Source of the DNA: Flavobacterium sp. NRK1
Lineage (GTDB): Bacteria > Bacteroidota > Bacteroidia > Flavobacteriales > Flavobacteriaceae
Reading direction: 5' to 3'
Assembly: GCF_024054175.1 (NCBI RefSeq)
Contig: NZ_JAMXLA010000001.1
Span: forward strand, 3,553,150-3,617,149
DNA length: 64,000 bases
The position numbers and the translations under genes are program-made. Numbering within the stretch: position 1 is the stretch's first letter; the number at the start of each line of letters is the position of its first letter. A model generated the notes under the pieces. The model was not told where the DNA came from. It worked only from the letters and a program-made list of their open reading frames with translations, and did not search any database. Shown here in pieces: positions 19,048 to 27,860 of this stretch.

Positions 19048-19086
19048 AAACACCATCCGGATCTAAAAAGTCAGGATGGTGTTTTT
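19048..19086 (+). terminator. Rho-independent terminator after the S8 protease
   Basis: AAACACCATCC (19048-19058) pairs perfectly with GGATGGTGTTT (19074-19084), then more T. It lies between two convergent genes and may also stop the GH43 transcript coming from the right. Confidence 0.88.
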
Positions 19087-19112
19087 AAAAATTATAATAA
19101 AATCTATTATAT

Positions 19113-20615
19113 TTATAAAGATGTATATTTAAAATTTTTAAACGTAACACTTCCGTTACCTATAGAACACAAGGCTATCCGAAGCCCGAGAAAGCCACCA
19201 AGAACATTGTGATTATAAGAAGATACCTCGGCAGAATTCTCAATTTTAACCCAGTCCTTTCCATTAAGGCTATAATACATATCTACAGTATTATTTATGT
19301 TTTTTAATCGAAGATATACATGCCTTTTTAAAACATTTTTCTCAGTAGGAAACTCCCATCCCCTTAGATTAACCAGTATATTTTCCTTGTCAGCAAAAAT
19401 ACCGGAAAAGTAGTTGTTATTATAAAATAAAACTAAGCCTCCCATAGCATCATCGTGAATTTCCATTTCAACATCAGCCATATAAGAATGATCTGATGGC
19501 ACACAAACCAATGGAGAACTGCTGCCTATTCCACTTCCTTTACCCTTTATAGTAATACTGTTATTGGCTATTTTAAAACGGGATTCATCTACACCATTAA
19601 AAAATTTCCATTGAGGATTAAGTATAGAACCTGAAAAATCATCACTTTGCGAGAAATAAGCAACTTTGCTCCCTTTAGGTTTAGTAATAGGTTTATCAGT
19701 TTCTAAACCTTCGGGAATTTTATACCATCCATCTTTAGTCCATTCTACAGGCTGCAAAAGGGTTTGGCGCCCAAGATTATAAAATCCTTTTTCATAAGCG
19801 TGGAAAATCATCCACCACTTACCATAAGCATCTTCAAAAACAGTACTATGCCCTTTAGACCACCAGCGCTCGCTACTGCTCCTGGTTTTTACTACCGGAT
19901 TATATGGTGAGTTTTCCCAAGGACCAAAAGGGGTTTTAGAACGTGCCGAAATTACCATATGGCTGGTAGCCGGACCTGCAGTTCCGCCTTCTGCAACAGT
20001 TAAATAATAATATTCTCCTTTCTTAAAAAGTTTTGGACCTTCCATACAAAAGCACTCAATAGACCATTCCCTTGGTATAGGCCAGCCATCATAGACGTGT
20101 TTTACCTCTCCTACTGTTTTTAAGACGTCTTTAGATAATCCAATATAATCTCCATTGCTGAAATACAGATAACGATTACCATTATCATCGGTAATATGTC
20201 CAGGGTCTATATTACCAATTTTTAAATCGACAGGTTCGCTCCATGGCCCTTCGATATTATCAGCGCTAACTACAAAATTTGTATTATTTGCAGGAAAATA
20301 AATATAGTATCTGTCATTATATTTTATTAAGTCGGGAGCCCAAACGTCACCAACATATTTATGAAGAGCATTGGTTAAAGGCATCCAGTTGATTAAATCC
20401 TGAGAATGCCATATAGTAAGTCCGGGATAATAATCAAAAGAAGAATGTACTATGTAGTAATCTTTACCATCGCGCAATATACTGGGATCAGGGTAATCGC
20501 CTCCAAAAATGGGATTTTGATAGGTTGTTTTATCAGACATTGCTTCAGGCTGATTTTGAGCAGCCATTTTTCCTGCAAGCAAGAATATAAAGAGCATTAC
20601 TTTGATATTTCTCAT
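19113..20615 (-). CDS. GH43 glycosidase (beta-xylosidase / alpha-L-arabinofuranosidase type)
   Basis: 500 residues from the ATG at 20615, which starts the signal peptide MRNIKVMLFIFLLAGKMAAQ directly; the ATG four codons upstream (20627) adds only MHHS. The five-bladed propeller shows GDYPDPSILRDGKDYY with the catalytic base Asp in PDP, GNIDPGHITDDNGNRYLYF with the pKa-modulating Asp, and MEGPKLFKKGEYYYL with the acid Glu. A C-terminal beta-sandwich (about 330-500) follows, as in long GH43 enzymes. The family is inverting and acts on xylose- or arabinose-containing chains. It is 42 bp downstream of a GH39 gene on the same strand, suggesting joint work on xylan-type oligosaccharides. Exact specificity is not visible. 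Confidence 0.9.
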   Translation of the reverse strand: MRNIKVMLFIFLLAGKMAAQNQPEAMSDKTTYQNPIFGGDYPDPSILRDGKDYYIVHSSFDYYPGLTIWHSQDLINWMPLTNALHKYVGDVWAPDLIKYNDRYYIYFPANNTNFVVSADNIEGPWSEPVDLKIGNIDPGHITDDNGNRYLYFSNGDYIGLSKDVLKTVGEVKHVYDGWPIPREWSIECFCMEGPKLFKKGEYYYLTVAEGGTAGPATSHMVISARSKTPFGPWENSPYNPVVKTRSSSERWWSKGHSTVFEDAYGKWWMIFHAYEKGFYNLGRQTLLQPVEWTKDGWYKIPEGLETDKPITKPKGSKVAYFSQSDDFSGSILNPQWKFFNGVDESRFKIANNSITIKGKGSGIGSSSPLVCVPSDHSYMADVEMEIHDDAMGGLVLFYNNNYFSGIFADKENILVNLRGWEFPTEKNVLKRHVYLRLKNINNTVDMYYSLNGKDWVKIENSAEVSSYNHNVLGGFLGLRIALCSIGNGSVTFKNFKYTSL

Positions 20616-20656
20616 CGAATGATGCATATAGTTTTGGATGGGTTTAATATTTGAAT

Positions 20657-22267
20657 TTAGATCTTAATCAGGTTTACCAGTATAACATCATTTTCCCGAA
20701 GATCTATTTCTCTTGAGAATGTACCGTCGTTTTTAATAATTACCACATCTGTCAAAAAAGGCTTACCATCGTTCTTTGATTTTATTTCAGTAACTTGATT
20801 TTTTGTAAGCTGAGAAGGTTTACCTAACTCCATATAAGTGGCATAAGCATCATTTGATTTATAACCTACTTTATACAGTTCTACTGTATACTTACCTTTT
20901 GGCATACCGGTTATAGTTACAGTAGTTTTTCCTTTTGCTTTAGCTGGTAAATCGCGAATATAGTATTGCTGATTATTTACCCCTTCTCCTCCATCGGTAT
21001 AAGTAAAATCCCAAAATAATAACTGAACATCTCCTTTACTATTTTTAGCCGCCCATGAGCGTGTATCTGTATTGGTGAGTTCTGTTTCACCGAGCTTATT
21101 TAAAAACTGGTAAGAATAAAAAGCAGGTTTATTAATTCCTTGAGTATTTAGCAATCCAAAACCACCATGAAAAGGTGTAAAACGCGGGCCTGCTTCCTCA
21201 AAAATATCCGTAAAAACCCAATAAGACATTGAGTTGGCGGCATTACCAACCTGTTTTAGCTTTTCTAATATATATGCCGCCTGATGGTAACTGTCGTGTA
21301 TAGGATCGGCCGGAGTATAGGAAGAACTCCATTCTGTATAATGCAATTCAATATTCGGGAATGCAGAGTTTTTAATCTCATTACGGGACTTAATAACATC
21401 ACTGCTTACTGCCATCGGGTCTTTGCTTAATATGGTTCCGGTATTTCCAAACTCATCCAGAAAACCCTGATTTACACCATAAGAATGTGTACTTGCAAAA
21501 TCGATGGGAACATTATTTTTTTTGCAGAATTCCAAAGTTTCAGGAATCCAGGCAGCTCCGGCTGTAGCCGGGCCTCCAACTTTATAATTTTTATTTACGC
21601 TTTTTATTGCCTTAACTGCTGATGTATACAATTTAAAATATTCCTCCTGAGTGCCTGCCCAAAATCCATCAAGGTTTGGCTCGTTCCATACTTCAAAATA
21701 CCAGGTCTTTACCTCTTCTGCACCATAGCGCTCGGTAAAGTGAGTTGTGAGATTTTTAATTAGCGCTTCCCATTTTGCATAATCTTTTGGCGGCGTAACG
21801 TTACCCCTCCACCAAAAAATAGTCTTATCTCCACTTGCCAGTGCACTTGGCATAAAACCTAACTCTACAAAAGGTTTTATATTAATGCTAAGCAAATAAT
21901 CATATAATGCATCAATATACATATAATTGTATTCAGGATTTCCTTTACTGTCTTCTCTGTAAACCGCCATATCGTCGGTAAGCAATCCATGCATACGAAT
22001 GTATTTAAAATCACATTCTTTTTTTACATAGGCAAGCTGTTGCTGCCAGTCGGCCCGCAAACCTTCATTGGCCCGCCCTGCACCAATGCATTCTTTAAAC
22101 ATTGTATTAAATTTTCCTGATGATTTATTATAATCAACTGAAATAACACGATTATTTTGTGCTAACAAAGAGTACGAAAAAGTGAATATAATCAAACCCA
22201 GAAAAAAAAGCCCTCTTCCCTTTATTTTGAATAATTGGAAATAATTTGTAGATAAAAGTATGGACAT
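20657..22267 (-). CDS. GH39 glycosidase (beta-xylosidase-like)
   Basis: 536 residues with an N-terminal hydrophobic export signal (about 18-37, ending LLAQ). It has a TIM barrel with acid/base E196 in WYFEVWNEPNLDGFW and nucleophile E312 in IELHYTEWSSSY, the GH39 pattern; SYWVFTDIFEEAGP and FHGGFGLLN also fit the family. A small C-terminal beta-domain follows. It is a retaining enzyme, most often beta-xylosidase. It heads a two-gene leftward unit with GH43. A TATATTTG promoter element lies 26 bp upstream. Confidence 0.9.
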   Translation of the reverse strand: MSILLSTNYFQLFKIKGRGLFFLGLIIFTFSYSLLAQNNRVISVDYNKSSGKFNTMFKECIGAGRANEGLRADWQQQLAYVKKECDFKYIRMHGLLTDDMAVYREDSKGNPEYNYMYIDALYDYLLSINIKPFVELGFMPSALASGDKTIFWWRGNVTPPKDYAKWEALIKNLTTHFTERYGAEEVKTWYFEVWNEPNLDGFWAGTQEEYFKLYTSAVKAIKSVNKNYKVGGPATAGAAWIPETLEFCKKNNVPIDFASTHSYGVNQGFLDEFGNTGTILSKDPMAVSSDVIKSRNEIKNSAFPNIELHYTEWSSSYTPADPIHDSYHQAAYILEKLKQVGNAANSMSYWVFTDIFEEAGPRFTPFHGGFGLLNTQGINKPAFYSYQFLNKLGETELTNTDTRSWAAKNSKGDVQLLFWDFTYTDGGEGVNNQQYYIRDLPAKAKGKTTVTITGMPKGKYTVELYKVGYKSNDAYATYMELGKPSQLTKNQVTEIKSKNDGKPFLTDVVIIKNDGTFSREIDLRENDVILVNLIKI

Positions 22268-22292
22268 AATTGTTTATTTGGTTAATAAAAAA

Positions 22293-22300
22293 CAAATATA
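22293..22300 (-). promoter_or_regulatory. Putative -7 promoter element of the GH39-GH43 operon
   Basis: The minus strand reads TATATTTG, a full match to TAnnTTTG, 26 bp before the GH39 start. Confidence 0.55.
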
Positions 22301-22312
22301 CATTTTATTTCA

Positions 22313-22341
22313 ATACTTATAGTCTTTTTAACCATAAGTAT
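22313..22341. promoter_or_regulatory. Inverted repeat at the GH39 promoter, possible operator
   Basis: ATACTTAT (22313-22320) and ATAAGTAT (22334-22341) are perfect 8-bp arms with a 13-bp spacer. It lies at the place expected for the -33 box of the promoter at 22293, a common position for a regulator site. Confidence 0.4.
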
Positions 22342-22347
22342 ATATGT

Positions 22348-22386
22348 AAATATTTCATTTATTTAAATATTTCATTTATTTAAATA
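22348..22386. repeat. 17-bp tandem repeat, 2.3 copies
   Basis: AAATATTTCATTTATTT occurs at 22348-22364 and 22365-22381, followed by AAATA. It may be simple slippage in AT-rich DNA. Confidence 0.6.
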
Positions 22387-22663
22387 CCTGACACTTTTCA
22401 ATAAGAATAGTTTACTGCATAATTACTGTTCAACAATATTAAGTACAGGTGTCGTTTATAAAAACATAAAACACTGAAATACAGAAACTTAATATAAAGT
22501 TTAAAAAACAAACATATAACATTAGTTAATTTACTGATTATGAATGTTAAAGGATACTAAAAATATTTCCCTGTTTAATTAACTTACCCAACAAACAGGA
22601 AGTTTATACATAAAATTGATAGTATAAATTTCATCTTTATAATATCAACCAATAAAAATTAAA

Positions 22664-23365
22664 ATGGATACTTCAGATAATATATATATCATTGCCGGTG
22701 CAAGCAGTGGAATTGGATTAGAAATAGCCCGGAAACTTATAGCAGACAATATTATATACTGTATTAGCAGGACACCAGGTGAATTGGAATATCATGAAAA
22801 TTTCAGGCACATTCCTTATGATTTTTTTGGAAACGATGAACTTCCAGACTTACCAGCCAATGCAAATAGTATAATATACTGCCCCGGCAGCATTACCTTA
22901 AAACCAATAGAACGATTAACAAATGATGATATTGACAAAGATTTTATTATCAATGCCAAGGGTGCTTTTCTTTTTGTAAAAAAATACATTACCAATATTA
23001 AAAATAGCAAAAATGCTTCTATACTATTATTTAGCAGTGTAGCCGTGCAAACCGGCCTGCCCTATCATAGCAGTATAGCAATGGCAAAGGGTGCGGTAGA
23101 AGGGCTTACACGTTCCCTGGCTGCAGAGCTTTCACCGCGTATCAGGGTAAATGCTATAGCCCCTTCATTAACTGATACACCTATGGCTGCGCCTCTGCTT
23201 AACACCGAAGCAAAAGTAGAAGCAAATAAACAAAGGCATCCACTAAAAAATATAGGTTCTGCACAGGAGATAGCTTCGTTTGCCTGTCATTTGCTTACCC
23301 AATCCAGTTGGGCAACAGGACAAGTCTTTAATATAAATGGTGGAATAGGAACTATAATTAAATAA
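22664..23365 (+). CDS. Short-chain dehydrogenase/reductase family protein without the catalytic Tyr
   Basis: 233 residues, single Rossmann domain. GASSGIG (12-18) binds the dinucleotide; Ser at 125 (LLFSSVAV) is in place. The YxxxK motif reads IAMAK, so the Tyr position (138) is Ile while K142 remains. The C-terminal segment PSLTDTPMAAPLL and GQVFNINGGIGT fit a known SDR subgroup. Without the Tyr, classical dehydrogenase chemistry is doubtful, so it may bind a cofactor or act with a partner. It is followed 2 bp later by a DUF2867 protein and then a TIGR03643-type protein. Confidence 0.87.
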   Translation: MDTSDNIYIIAGASSGIGLEIARKLIADNIIYCISRTPGELEYHENFRHIPYDFFGNDELPDLPANANSIIYCPGSITLKPIERLTNDDIDKDFIINAKGAFLFVKKYITNIKNSKNASILLFSSVAVQTGLPYHSSIAMAKGAVEGLTRSLAAELSPRIRVNAIAPSLTDTPMAAPLLNTEAKVEANKQRHPLKNIGSAQEIASFACHLLTQSSWATGQVFNINGGIGTIIK

Positions 23366-23367
23366 TT

Positions 23368-24786
23368 ATGAAAATATTGCTAACAGGTGCAACAGGCTAT
23401 ATTGCTCAGCGGCTACTGCCTGTACTTTTAGAAAACGGACACCATGTAGTATGTGTTGTGCGCGATATAAATCGGTTTAACATTAGTAAGTTTGAAAACA
23501 AAGAAGCCATTAGTCTGATTGAAGCCGACCTTTTAGACAGAAAAAGCCTTGATGCATTGCCAAATGATATTGATGCTGTTTATTACCTTGTTCATTCCAT
23601 GAGTTCAAACGGTAAGTTTAGCAGTATGGAAGAAAAATGTGCTGCAAATTTTGTAGAAGCTATTAATAAAACTTCGGCAGGACAAATAATTTATTTAAGC
23701 GGTATTGTAAACAAAGAAGAGCTATCTGAACATTTATCTTCAAGAAAAAATGTAGAAGATATACTTGCAGCCAGTAGTAAGCCATTGACAACCCTGCGTG
23801 CCGGAATTATAGTAGGCTCAGGAAGCGCCTCTTTTGAGATTATAAGAGATTTGGTAGAAAAACTTCCGGTTATGATTGCTCCTAAATGGCTGTATACTAA
23901 ATGTCAGCCTATTTCAATTAGAAACGTTATAGAATTCTTGTATGGTGTGTTACTTAAGGAAGACACTTTTAATCATCATTATGATATATACGGCCCTGAC
24001 ATACTTACTTATAAGGAAATGCTTTTACAGTTTGCTGAAACAAGAGGATTAAAAAGGCATATTATAACTGTTCCAGTTATGACACCGCGCTTATCTTCCT
24101 ACTGGCTTTATTTTGTAACTTCTACTTCTTACTCGCTTGCAAAAAATCTTGTAGAAAGTATGAAGATAGATGTTGTGGCAAAAGAGAACCAATTACAACA
24201 AACACTCGGCATAAAACTTATACCCTATAAAGAGGCTATTAAGATTGCTTTTGATAAAATTGAACAGAATCTGGTACTATCAAGCTGGAAAGATGCCATG
24301 GGCCAGGCAAAGCTTAACAAAAACCTTTCGAAACATATAAAAGTACCTGAGTATGGTGTTTTTGTTGATCTTAAAAAATCAAAAACCAAAGATGCAGAAT
24401 TAGCTGCCGACAGAATTTTTGCCATTGGTGGCGAAGCAGGCTGGTATTATGCCGACTGGCTATGGAACTTCCGCGGCTTTCTTGATAAGCTTTTTGGCGG
24501 TGTAGGGCTTAAAAGAGGTCGTAAAAACCGTAGATTTATTGCTGCGGGTGAATCTCTTGACTTTTGGCGTGTATTATATGCCAACCGCGAGGAAAGCAGG
24601 CTGTTGCTCTATGCAGAAATGAGGCTTCCGGGTGAGGCATGGCTTGAATTTAAGATAAAAAATAATGTTGTTACACAAACAGCTACATTTCGCCCTTTAG
24701 GATTAGGAGGCAGGCTTTACTGGTATGCAATGCTTCCTTTTCACTATTTTATTTTTAACGGAATGATAAATAAGATTACAGAATAA
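23368..24786 (+). CDS. NAD(P)-binding (NmrA/SDR-like) protein with C-terminal DUF2867 domain
   Basis: 472 residues. The N-terminal atypical SDR fold begins LLTGATGYIAQRLLPVLL (cofactor loop GATGYIA). The C-terminal part (about 325-470) matches DUF2867: WYYADWLWNFRGFLDKLFGGVGL, then WRVLYANREESRLLLYAEM. The substrate is unknown. It lies 2 bp after the SDR gene and 1 bp before the next gene, so the three are surely co-translated. Similar trios sit beside photolyase/cryptochrome genes in other bacteria (recalled, not checked); no photolyase is in this window. Confidence 0.85.
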   Translation: MKILLTGATGYIAQRLLPVLLENGHHVVCVVRDINRFNISKFENKEAISLIEADLLDRKSLDALPNDIDAVYYLVHSMSSNGKFSSMEEKCAANFVEAINKTSAGQIIYLSGIVNKEELSEHLSSRKNVEDILAASSKPLTTLRAGIIVGSGSASFEIIRDLVEKLPVMIAPKWLYTKCQPISIRNVIEFLYGVLLKEDTFNHHYDIYGPDILTYKEMLLQFAETRGLKRHIITVPVMTPRLSSYWLYFVTSTSYSLAKNLVESMKIDVVAKENQLQQTLGIKLIPYKEAIKIAFDKIEQNLVLSSWKDAMGQAKLNKNLSKHIKVPEYGVFVDLKKSKTKDAELAADRIFAIGGEAGWYYADWLWNFRGFLDKLFGGVGLKRGRKNRRFIAAGESLDFWRVLYANREESRLLLYAEMRLPGEAWLEFKIKNNVVTQTATFRPLGLGGRLYWYAMLPFHYFIFNGMINKITE

Positions 24787-24787
24787 C

Positions 24788-25063
24788 ATGAAATATAATT
24801 TTTCTGATAAAGATACAGACAGGATAATAGAAATGGCATGGGAGGACAGAACCCCTTTTGAAGCTATAGCATATCAGTTTGGACTTAAGGAAGATGAAGT
24901 AAAAGAGTTTATGAAAAGTGAACTCAAATTCAAGAGCTATAAACTTTGGCGTAAACGTGTTGAAAACTGCAAAACCAAGCATTCCAGCATCAGGAATCAG
25001 CATATTAAACGGTTTAAATGCAGCAGGCAAAGGCTGACAGGTAATAAGATATCAAAACGTTAA
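24788..25063 (+). CDS. TIGR03643/DUF2805-type small protein
   Basis: 91 residues, basic C-terminus. The core FSDKDTDRIIEMAWEDRTPF, then GLKEDEVKEFMKSELKFKSYKLWRKRV, matches the short TIGR03643 family, which looks like a small helix-turn-helix-like domain. Function unknown. It starts 1 bp after the DUF2867 gene. The extra Lys/Arg-rich tail beyond the about 70-residue core may bind nucleic acid, but this is a guess. Confidence 0.78.
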   Translation: MKYNFSDKDTDRIIEMAWEDRTPFEAIAYQFGLKEDEVKEFMKSELKFKSYKLWRKRVENCKTKHSSIRNQHIKRFKCSRQRLTGNKISKR

Positions 25064-25103
25064 AAAATTATAGAAGCATTAATTGGGACATAGCCCATAA
25101 TCT

Positions 25104-25895
25104 CTAAACCAGCGGTTTATCAAGAGCTTTGATCTGATCTCTGTATTCTGATGGCAGTAATAGTGTTTTAAGCAATTTGTCTATTTTTATCTTTTTACCT
25201 TTTTTATAAAGTCTCATAAACATAGCCAGATGTGAATCTTTCATTACCAATAAGTTTCGAACTATTGACGGTGCAACCAATGCCTGAACTTCTAATAATA
25301 TACGATAGCGTACTATTCCTAAATGCCTGCGATATTGAATAAATAAGTCATTTGTATAATGGCTTTTCTCTAAATTGTTGAATAAATGTTCTTTACGCAT
25401 GTTAGTATATTCATCATAGTCATCGGGCAAACCTTTTAACCCCATTTGTATTCCCATTCTTTGAAATACATCAAACACTTCCAGCTTTTCAGCCACGGTA
25501 AGCCTACGTTCCAGAAGTTCAAATGACCGTACAGAATAATCTATAAGCATAAATAATACATCTCTGTATGCCCAATCCGGAATGTTTGCCCCGCGTTTTG
25601 CTTCCACACCTGCGTGAATTCCCGTAATCCTATTTATAGCATTGACAGCAGACTGCTTATCTAAAAAAACAATTTTTCGGGCATAAGCTACGGTTGAGAA
25701 AAGCCTACCAAGAGGATCAGCAGGAAGTTTCCCTGTAAAATATAGCCAGTCAACAGCTTTGTTTAAAGCAAACTCTGCAGCAGCGCCCGCAAATATAAAA
25801 ATAATGGTATCACTCTTCCCCCAAATCTCGCGCACTATCGAGTTCTTATCTACAAAATATTCCGTTGGAACTGGTTTTTCCTTTTTTAATTCCAT
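25104..25895 (-). CDS. MpaB-like oxygenase family protein (DUF2236)
   Basis: 263 residues, all-helical, no signal peptide. The N-terminal DTIIFIFAGAAAEFALNKAVDW, LGRLFSTVAYARKIVFLD and ITGIHAGVEAKR (with the conserved His thought to be near a haem in related latex-clearing and MpaB proteins) place it in this family. The reaction is unknown. Its start overlaps the end of the upstream membrane-protein gene by 10 bp, implying coupled translation. Confidence 0.8.
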   Translation of the reverse strand: MELKKEKPVPTEYFVDKNSIVREIWGKSDTIIFIFAGAAAEFALNKAVDWLYFTGKLPADPLGRLFSTVAYARKIVFLDKQSAVNAINRITGIHAGVEAKRGANIPDWAYRDVLFMLIDYSVRSFELLERRLTVAEKLEVFDVFQRMGIQMGLKGLPDDYDEYTNMRKEHLFNNLEKSHYTNDLFIQYRRHLGIVRYRILLEVQALVAPSIVRNLLVMKDSHLAMFMRLYKKGKKIKIDKLLKTLLLPSEYRDQIKALDKPLV

Positions 25896-26221
25896 AATGT
25901 TCCGTCAAGGCCTAATACAATTCCTAACCATAGAATAATGATATAAATTATCAGGCCTAGTATAACTATAAAACCTTTCCTCCACCCTTCATACCCAATA
26001 TTATTTAAAAAATAACATACTAAACCACCAAAAGCACCTGCAAAAGGAACTATAATAAGAGGCCTGAACATCCAATATTTACCCCAGGCAGTATCGTGAT
26101 TTCGAACAGGTAATAAAAAAACCATAATAAGCAGTAATGCAATCCCGGCACCAAATAGCATGTATCTAACCAATATTGCCCGGTTAAACCTCTCCATAAA
26201 TAAATTATTTTTTTGTATCAT
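25886..26221 (-). CDS. Small membrane protein, function unknown
   Basis: 111 residues from the ATG at 26221. An in-frame ATG at 26275 exists, but a strong promoter element (26263-26270) lies inside that extension, so the shorter form is preferred. About three membrane helices: YMLFGAGIALLLIMVFLLPV, PLIIVPFAGAFGGLVCYFL and FIVILGLIIYIIILWLGIVL, then LGLDGTLWN. Related Bacteroidota proteins are sometimes labelled KefB-like, but the protein is too short to be a KefB antiporter. Its stop overlaps the start of the MpaB-like gene. Confidence 0.7.
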   Translation of the reverse strand: MIQKNNLFMERFNRAILVRYMLFGAGIALLLIMVFLLPVRNHDTAWGKYWMFRPLIIVPFAGAFGGLVCYFLNNIGYEGWRKGFIVILGLIIYIIILWLGIVLGLDGTLWN

Positions 26222-26262
26222 AATAATTACTTTTTTAATTAAACTAAAAGTACTTTGCATTT

Positions 26263-26270
26263 CAAAGTTA
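26263..26270 (-). promoter_or_regulatory. Putative -7 promoter element of the membrane protein / MpaB-like pair
   Basis: The minus strand reads TAACTTTG, a full TAnnTTTG match, 41 bp before the chosen start at 26221. Confidence 0.5.
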
Positions 26271-26509
26271 TACATTTTAATTTATAATTCAAAAAATAAT
26301 TTTTACTTCTGGTTTCGCAGCTTTATATTAGTGATTTGTAATTAACTCTTTTTCAGTAAAAAAACACTTATTAGAAACTCAAATTAATATCTTAAACCTT
26401 GCTTTTAAAAAAAGAGAGGTGTTTTATAATTGGTAATACTTCAGGTTTAATTGATATAACAGAAGCTATACGGATATACAGTAAACAGAAGGCCCAATTG
26501 TTCAAAAAA

Positions 26510-26800
26510 TCATTCGTAAATCTTTAACCTGCTTTTTAATGAATCTATTTCACGCTGCATACCCTGCAGCTTTTGCAACAGGTGAAGTACTGCATCAAGC
26601 CCTTCAGGATTAATATTTAGCTCCTGATGTAATCGTATCATTTTTTCAAGTTCCGGCAATTGAGATTGTGGTACAAATTCATCTTCATCAATCTGTACAA
26701 CTTCTATAAGATTAAATTCATGCAATGTATTAACAAAAGACATCTCTATATGATAATGTTTGCAAAATGCTTTAACCAATATTAATTCATTTTTATCCAT
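26510..26800 (-). CDS. cbpM: CbpM, modulator of the DnaJ-like chaperone CbpA
   Basis: 96 residues. A MerR-like N-terminal helix region (VKAFCKHYHIEMSFVNTLHEFNLIEVV), then a C-terminal helix (LDAVLHLLQKLQGMQREIDSLKSRL). This fits CbpM, which binds the J domain of CbpA and restrains it. It starts 6 bp after the cbpA stop on the same strand, the standard arrangement. Confidence 0.88.
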   Translation of the reverse strand: MDKNELILVKAFCKHYHIEMSFVNTLHEFNLIEVVQIDEDEFVPQSQLPELEKMIRLHQELNINPEGLDAVLHLLQKLQGMQREIDSLKSRLKIYE

Positions 26801-26806
26801 ACTGTT

Positions 26807-27709
26807 TTATTTAGAAAGTTTGGCTAGCTCCTCAAAGAGTTTTTGCTGTTTCTCATTAAGATTTACAGGAAGTGTAACATTAAGCGTAATAAAAAGATCT
26901 CCATACTGTCCATCCTTTTTATATACCGGAAATCCTTTACCTTTTAATCTTACTTTTGTGCCGTTTTGCGTACCGGCAGCAATTTTTAGTTTTACCTTAC
27001 CATCCATAGTGGTAAACATAACTTCTCCTCCCAATACAGCCGTATAAAGATCTATATCCTGCATAGCATACAAATCATTCCCGGTTCTTTTAAACTGTGG
27101 TGTATCTGCTACAGAAAAAGTTATATATAAATCACCGTTTGGTCCACCATTTTGTCCTGGCCCTCCTTGACCGGCAAGTTTTATTACCTGCCCGTCCTCA
27201 ACACCGGCAGGTATAGTTATTCGCAAATTTTTTCCGTTAATTGAAAAAGTCTGCTTATGTGTTTTATAAGCTTCATTTAGTGTAAGATTCAGATTTGCAT
27301 TAATATCCTGTCCTCGAAACCTGGCTTGTCCCCTATTTCTTTGTCTTCCGAACATAGATTCAAAAAAATCTGAAAAATTGCCGTTGTCAAATTCTTCGCC
27401 GGAAAAGCCATAACTCCCTCCTCCTGCAGAAGATTGTCTCTGCTGCTGCTGATGTGACTGCCTGTATTTTTCATACTCTTCTCCATGTTCCCAGTCTTTA
27501 CCATATTTATCATACTTTTTCCTTTTTTCCGGATCGCTTAGTACTTCATTAGCTTCATTAAGCTGCTGAAACTTTTTATTTGCTTCTTTATCATCAGGAT
27601 TAAGGTCAGGATGTAGTTTTCGTGCAAGTTTTCTGTATGCCGACTTAATATCTTCAGTTGTAGCCGATCTGTCAATGCCCAGTACTTTATAGTAATCAAT
27701 AAACTCCAT
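26807..27709 (-). CDS. cbpA: CbpA, DnaJ-family co-chaperone
   Basis: 300 residues. The J domain is at 1-70 with the HPD triad ([12 protein letters not shown]). A Gly/Gln-rich linker (about 75-115, with [17 protein letters not shown]) follows, then the two C-terminal substrate-binding beta domains with no zinc-finger region, as in CbpA. It stimulates DnaK and is stress or stationary-phase linked in other bacteria. Divergent from a universal stress protein gene, with two FNR-like boxes in the shared 151-bp gap, and followed by cbpM. Confidence 0.93.
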   Translation of the reverse strand: MEFIDYYKVLGIDRSATTEDIKSAYRKLARKLHPDLNPDDKEANKKFQQLNEANEVLSDPEKRKKYDKYGKDWEHGEEYEKYRQSHQQQQRQSSAGGGSYGFSGEEFDNGNFSDFFESMFGRQRNRGQARFRGQDINANLNLTLNEAYKTHKQTFSINGKNLRITIPAGVEDGQVIKLAGQGGPGQNGGPNGDLYITFSVADTPQFKRTGNDLYAMQDIDLYTAVLGGEVMFTTMDGKVKLKIAAGTQNGTKVRLKGKGFPVYKKDGQYGDLFITLNVTLPVNLNEKQQKLFEELAKLSK

Positions 27710-27767
27710 AGTTGGTACTAATTATTTAGTCATGTTGCTAATATGCAATTTACGCAATTATTTGGAA

Positions 27768-27781
27768 ATGATTTTTATCAT
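27768..27781. promoter_or_regulatory. FNR/CRP-like box 1 between cbpA and the Usp gene
   Basis: ATGATTTTTATCAT: TGAT and ATCA half-sites with 4-bp spacing, the FNR core pattern. Centre about 65 bp upstream of the cbpA start. Confidence 0.55.
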
Positions 27782-27794
27782 GAAATACTGCCTG

Positions 27795-27812
27795 ATATGA
27801 TAAATATCATAT
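27795..27812. promoter_or_regulatory. FNR/CRP-like box 2 at the Usp promoter
   Basis: An 18-bp near-perfect palindrome around TGATAAATATCA. Its centre (27803.5) is about 41.5 bp before the start point predicted from the -7-like TACCTTTA (27833-27840), the classic activator position for this protein family. Confidence 0.62.
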
Positions 27813-27832
27813 TGCATAAAATACCCTCTTAA

Positions 27833-27840
27833 TACCTTTA
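27833..27840 (+). promoter_or_regulatory. Putative -7 element of the universal stress protein gene
   Basis: TACCTTTA matches seven of eight positions of TAnnTTTG, 20 bp before the start at 27861. The lack of a perfect match fits a promoter that needs an activator. Confidence 0.4.
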
Positions 27841-27860
27841 TAGTATAAAAAAACAACATC

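Larger units (their letters stand above)
22268..22663. other. 396-bp gap between divergent GH39 and SDR genes
   Basis: Very AT-rich. It holds the GH39 promoter element, an inverted repeat and a short tandem repeat (listed separately). The half nearer the SDR gene shows no clear promoter, RNA gene or ORF. Confidence 0.5.

Noticed and set aside
26276..26509. Possible small RNA or gene in the two AT-rich gaps around 26.3-26.5 kb
   Set aside because: No ORF, stable hairpin or promoter pair beyond the listed -7 element could be seen.
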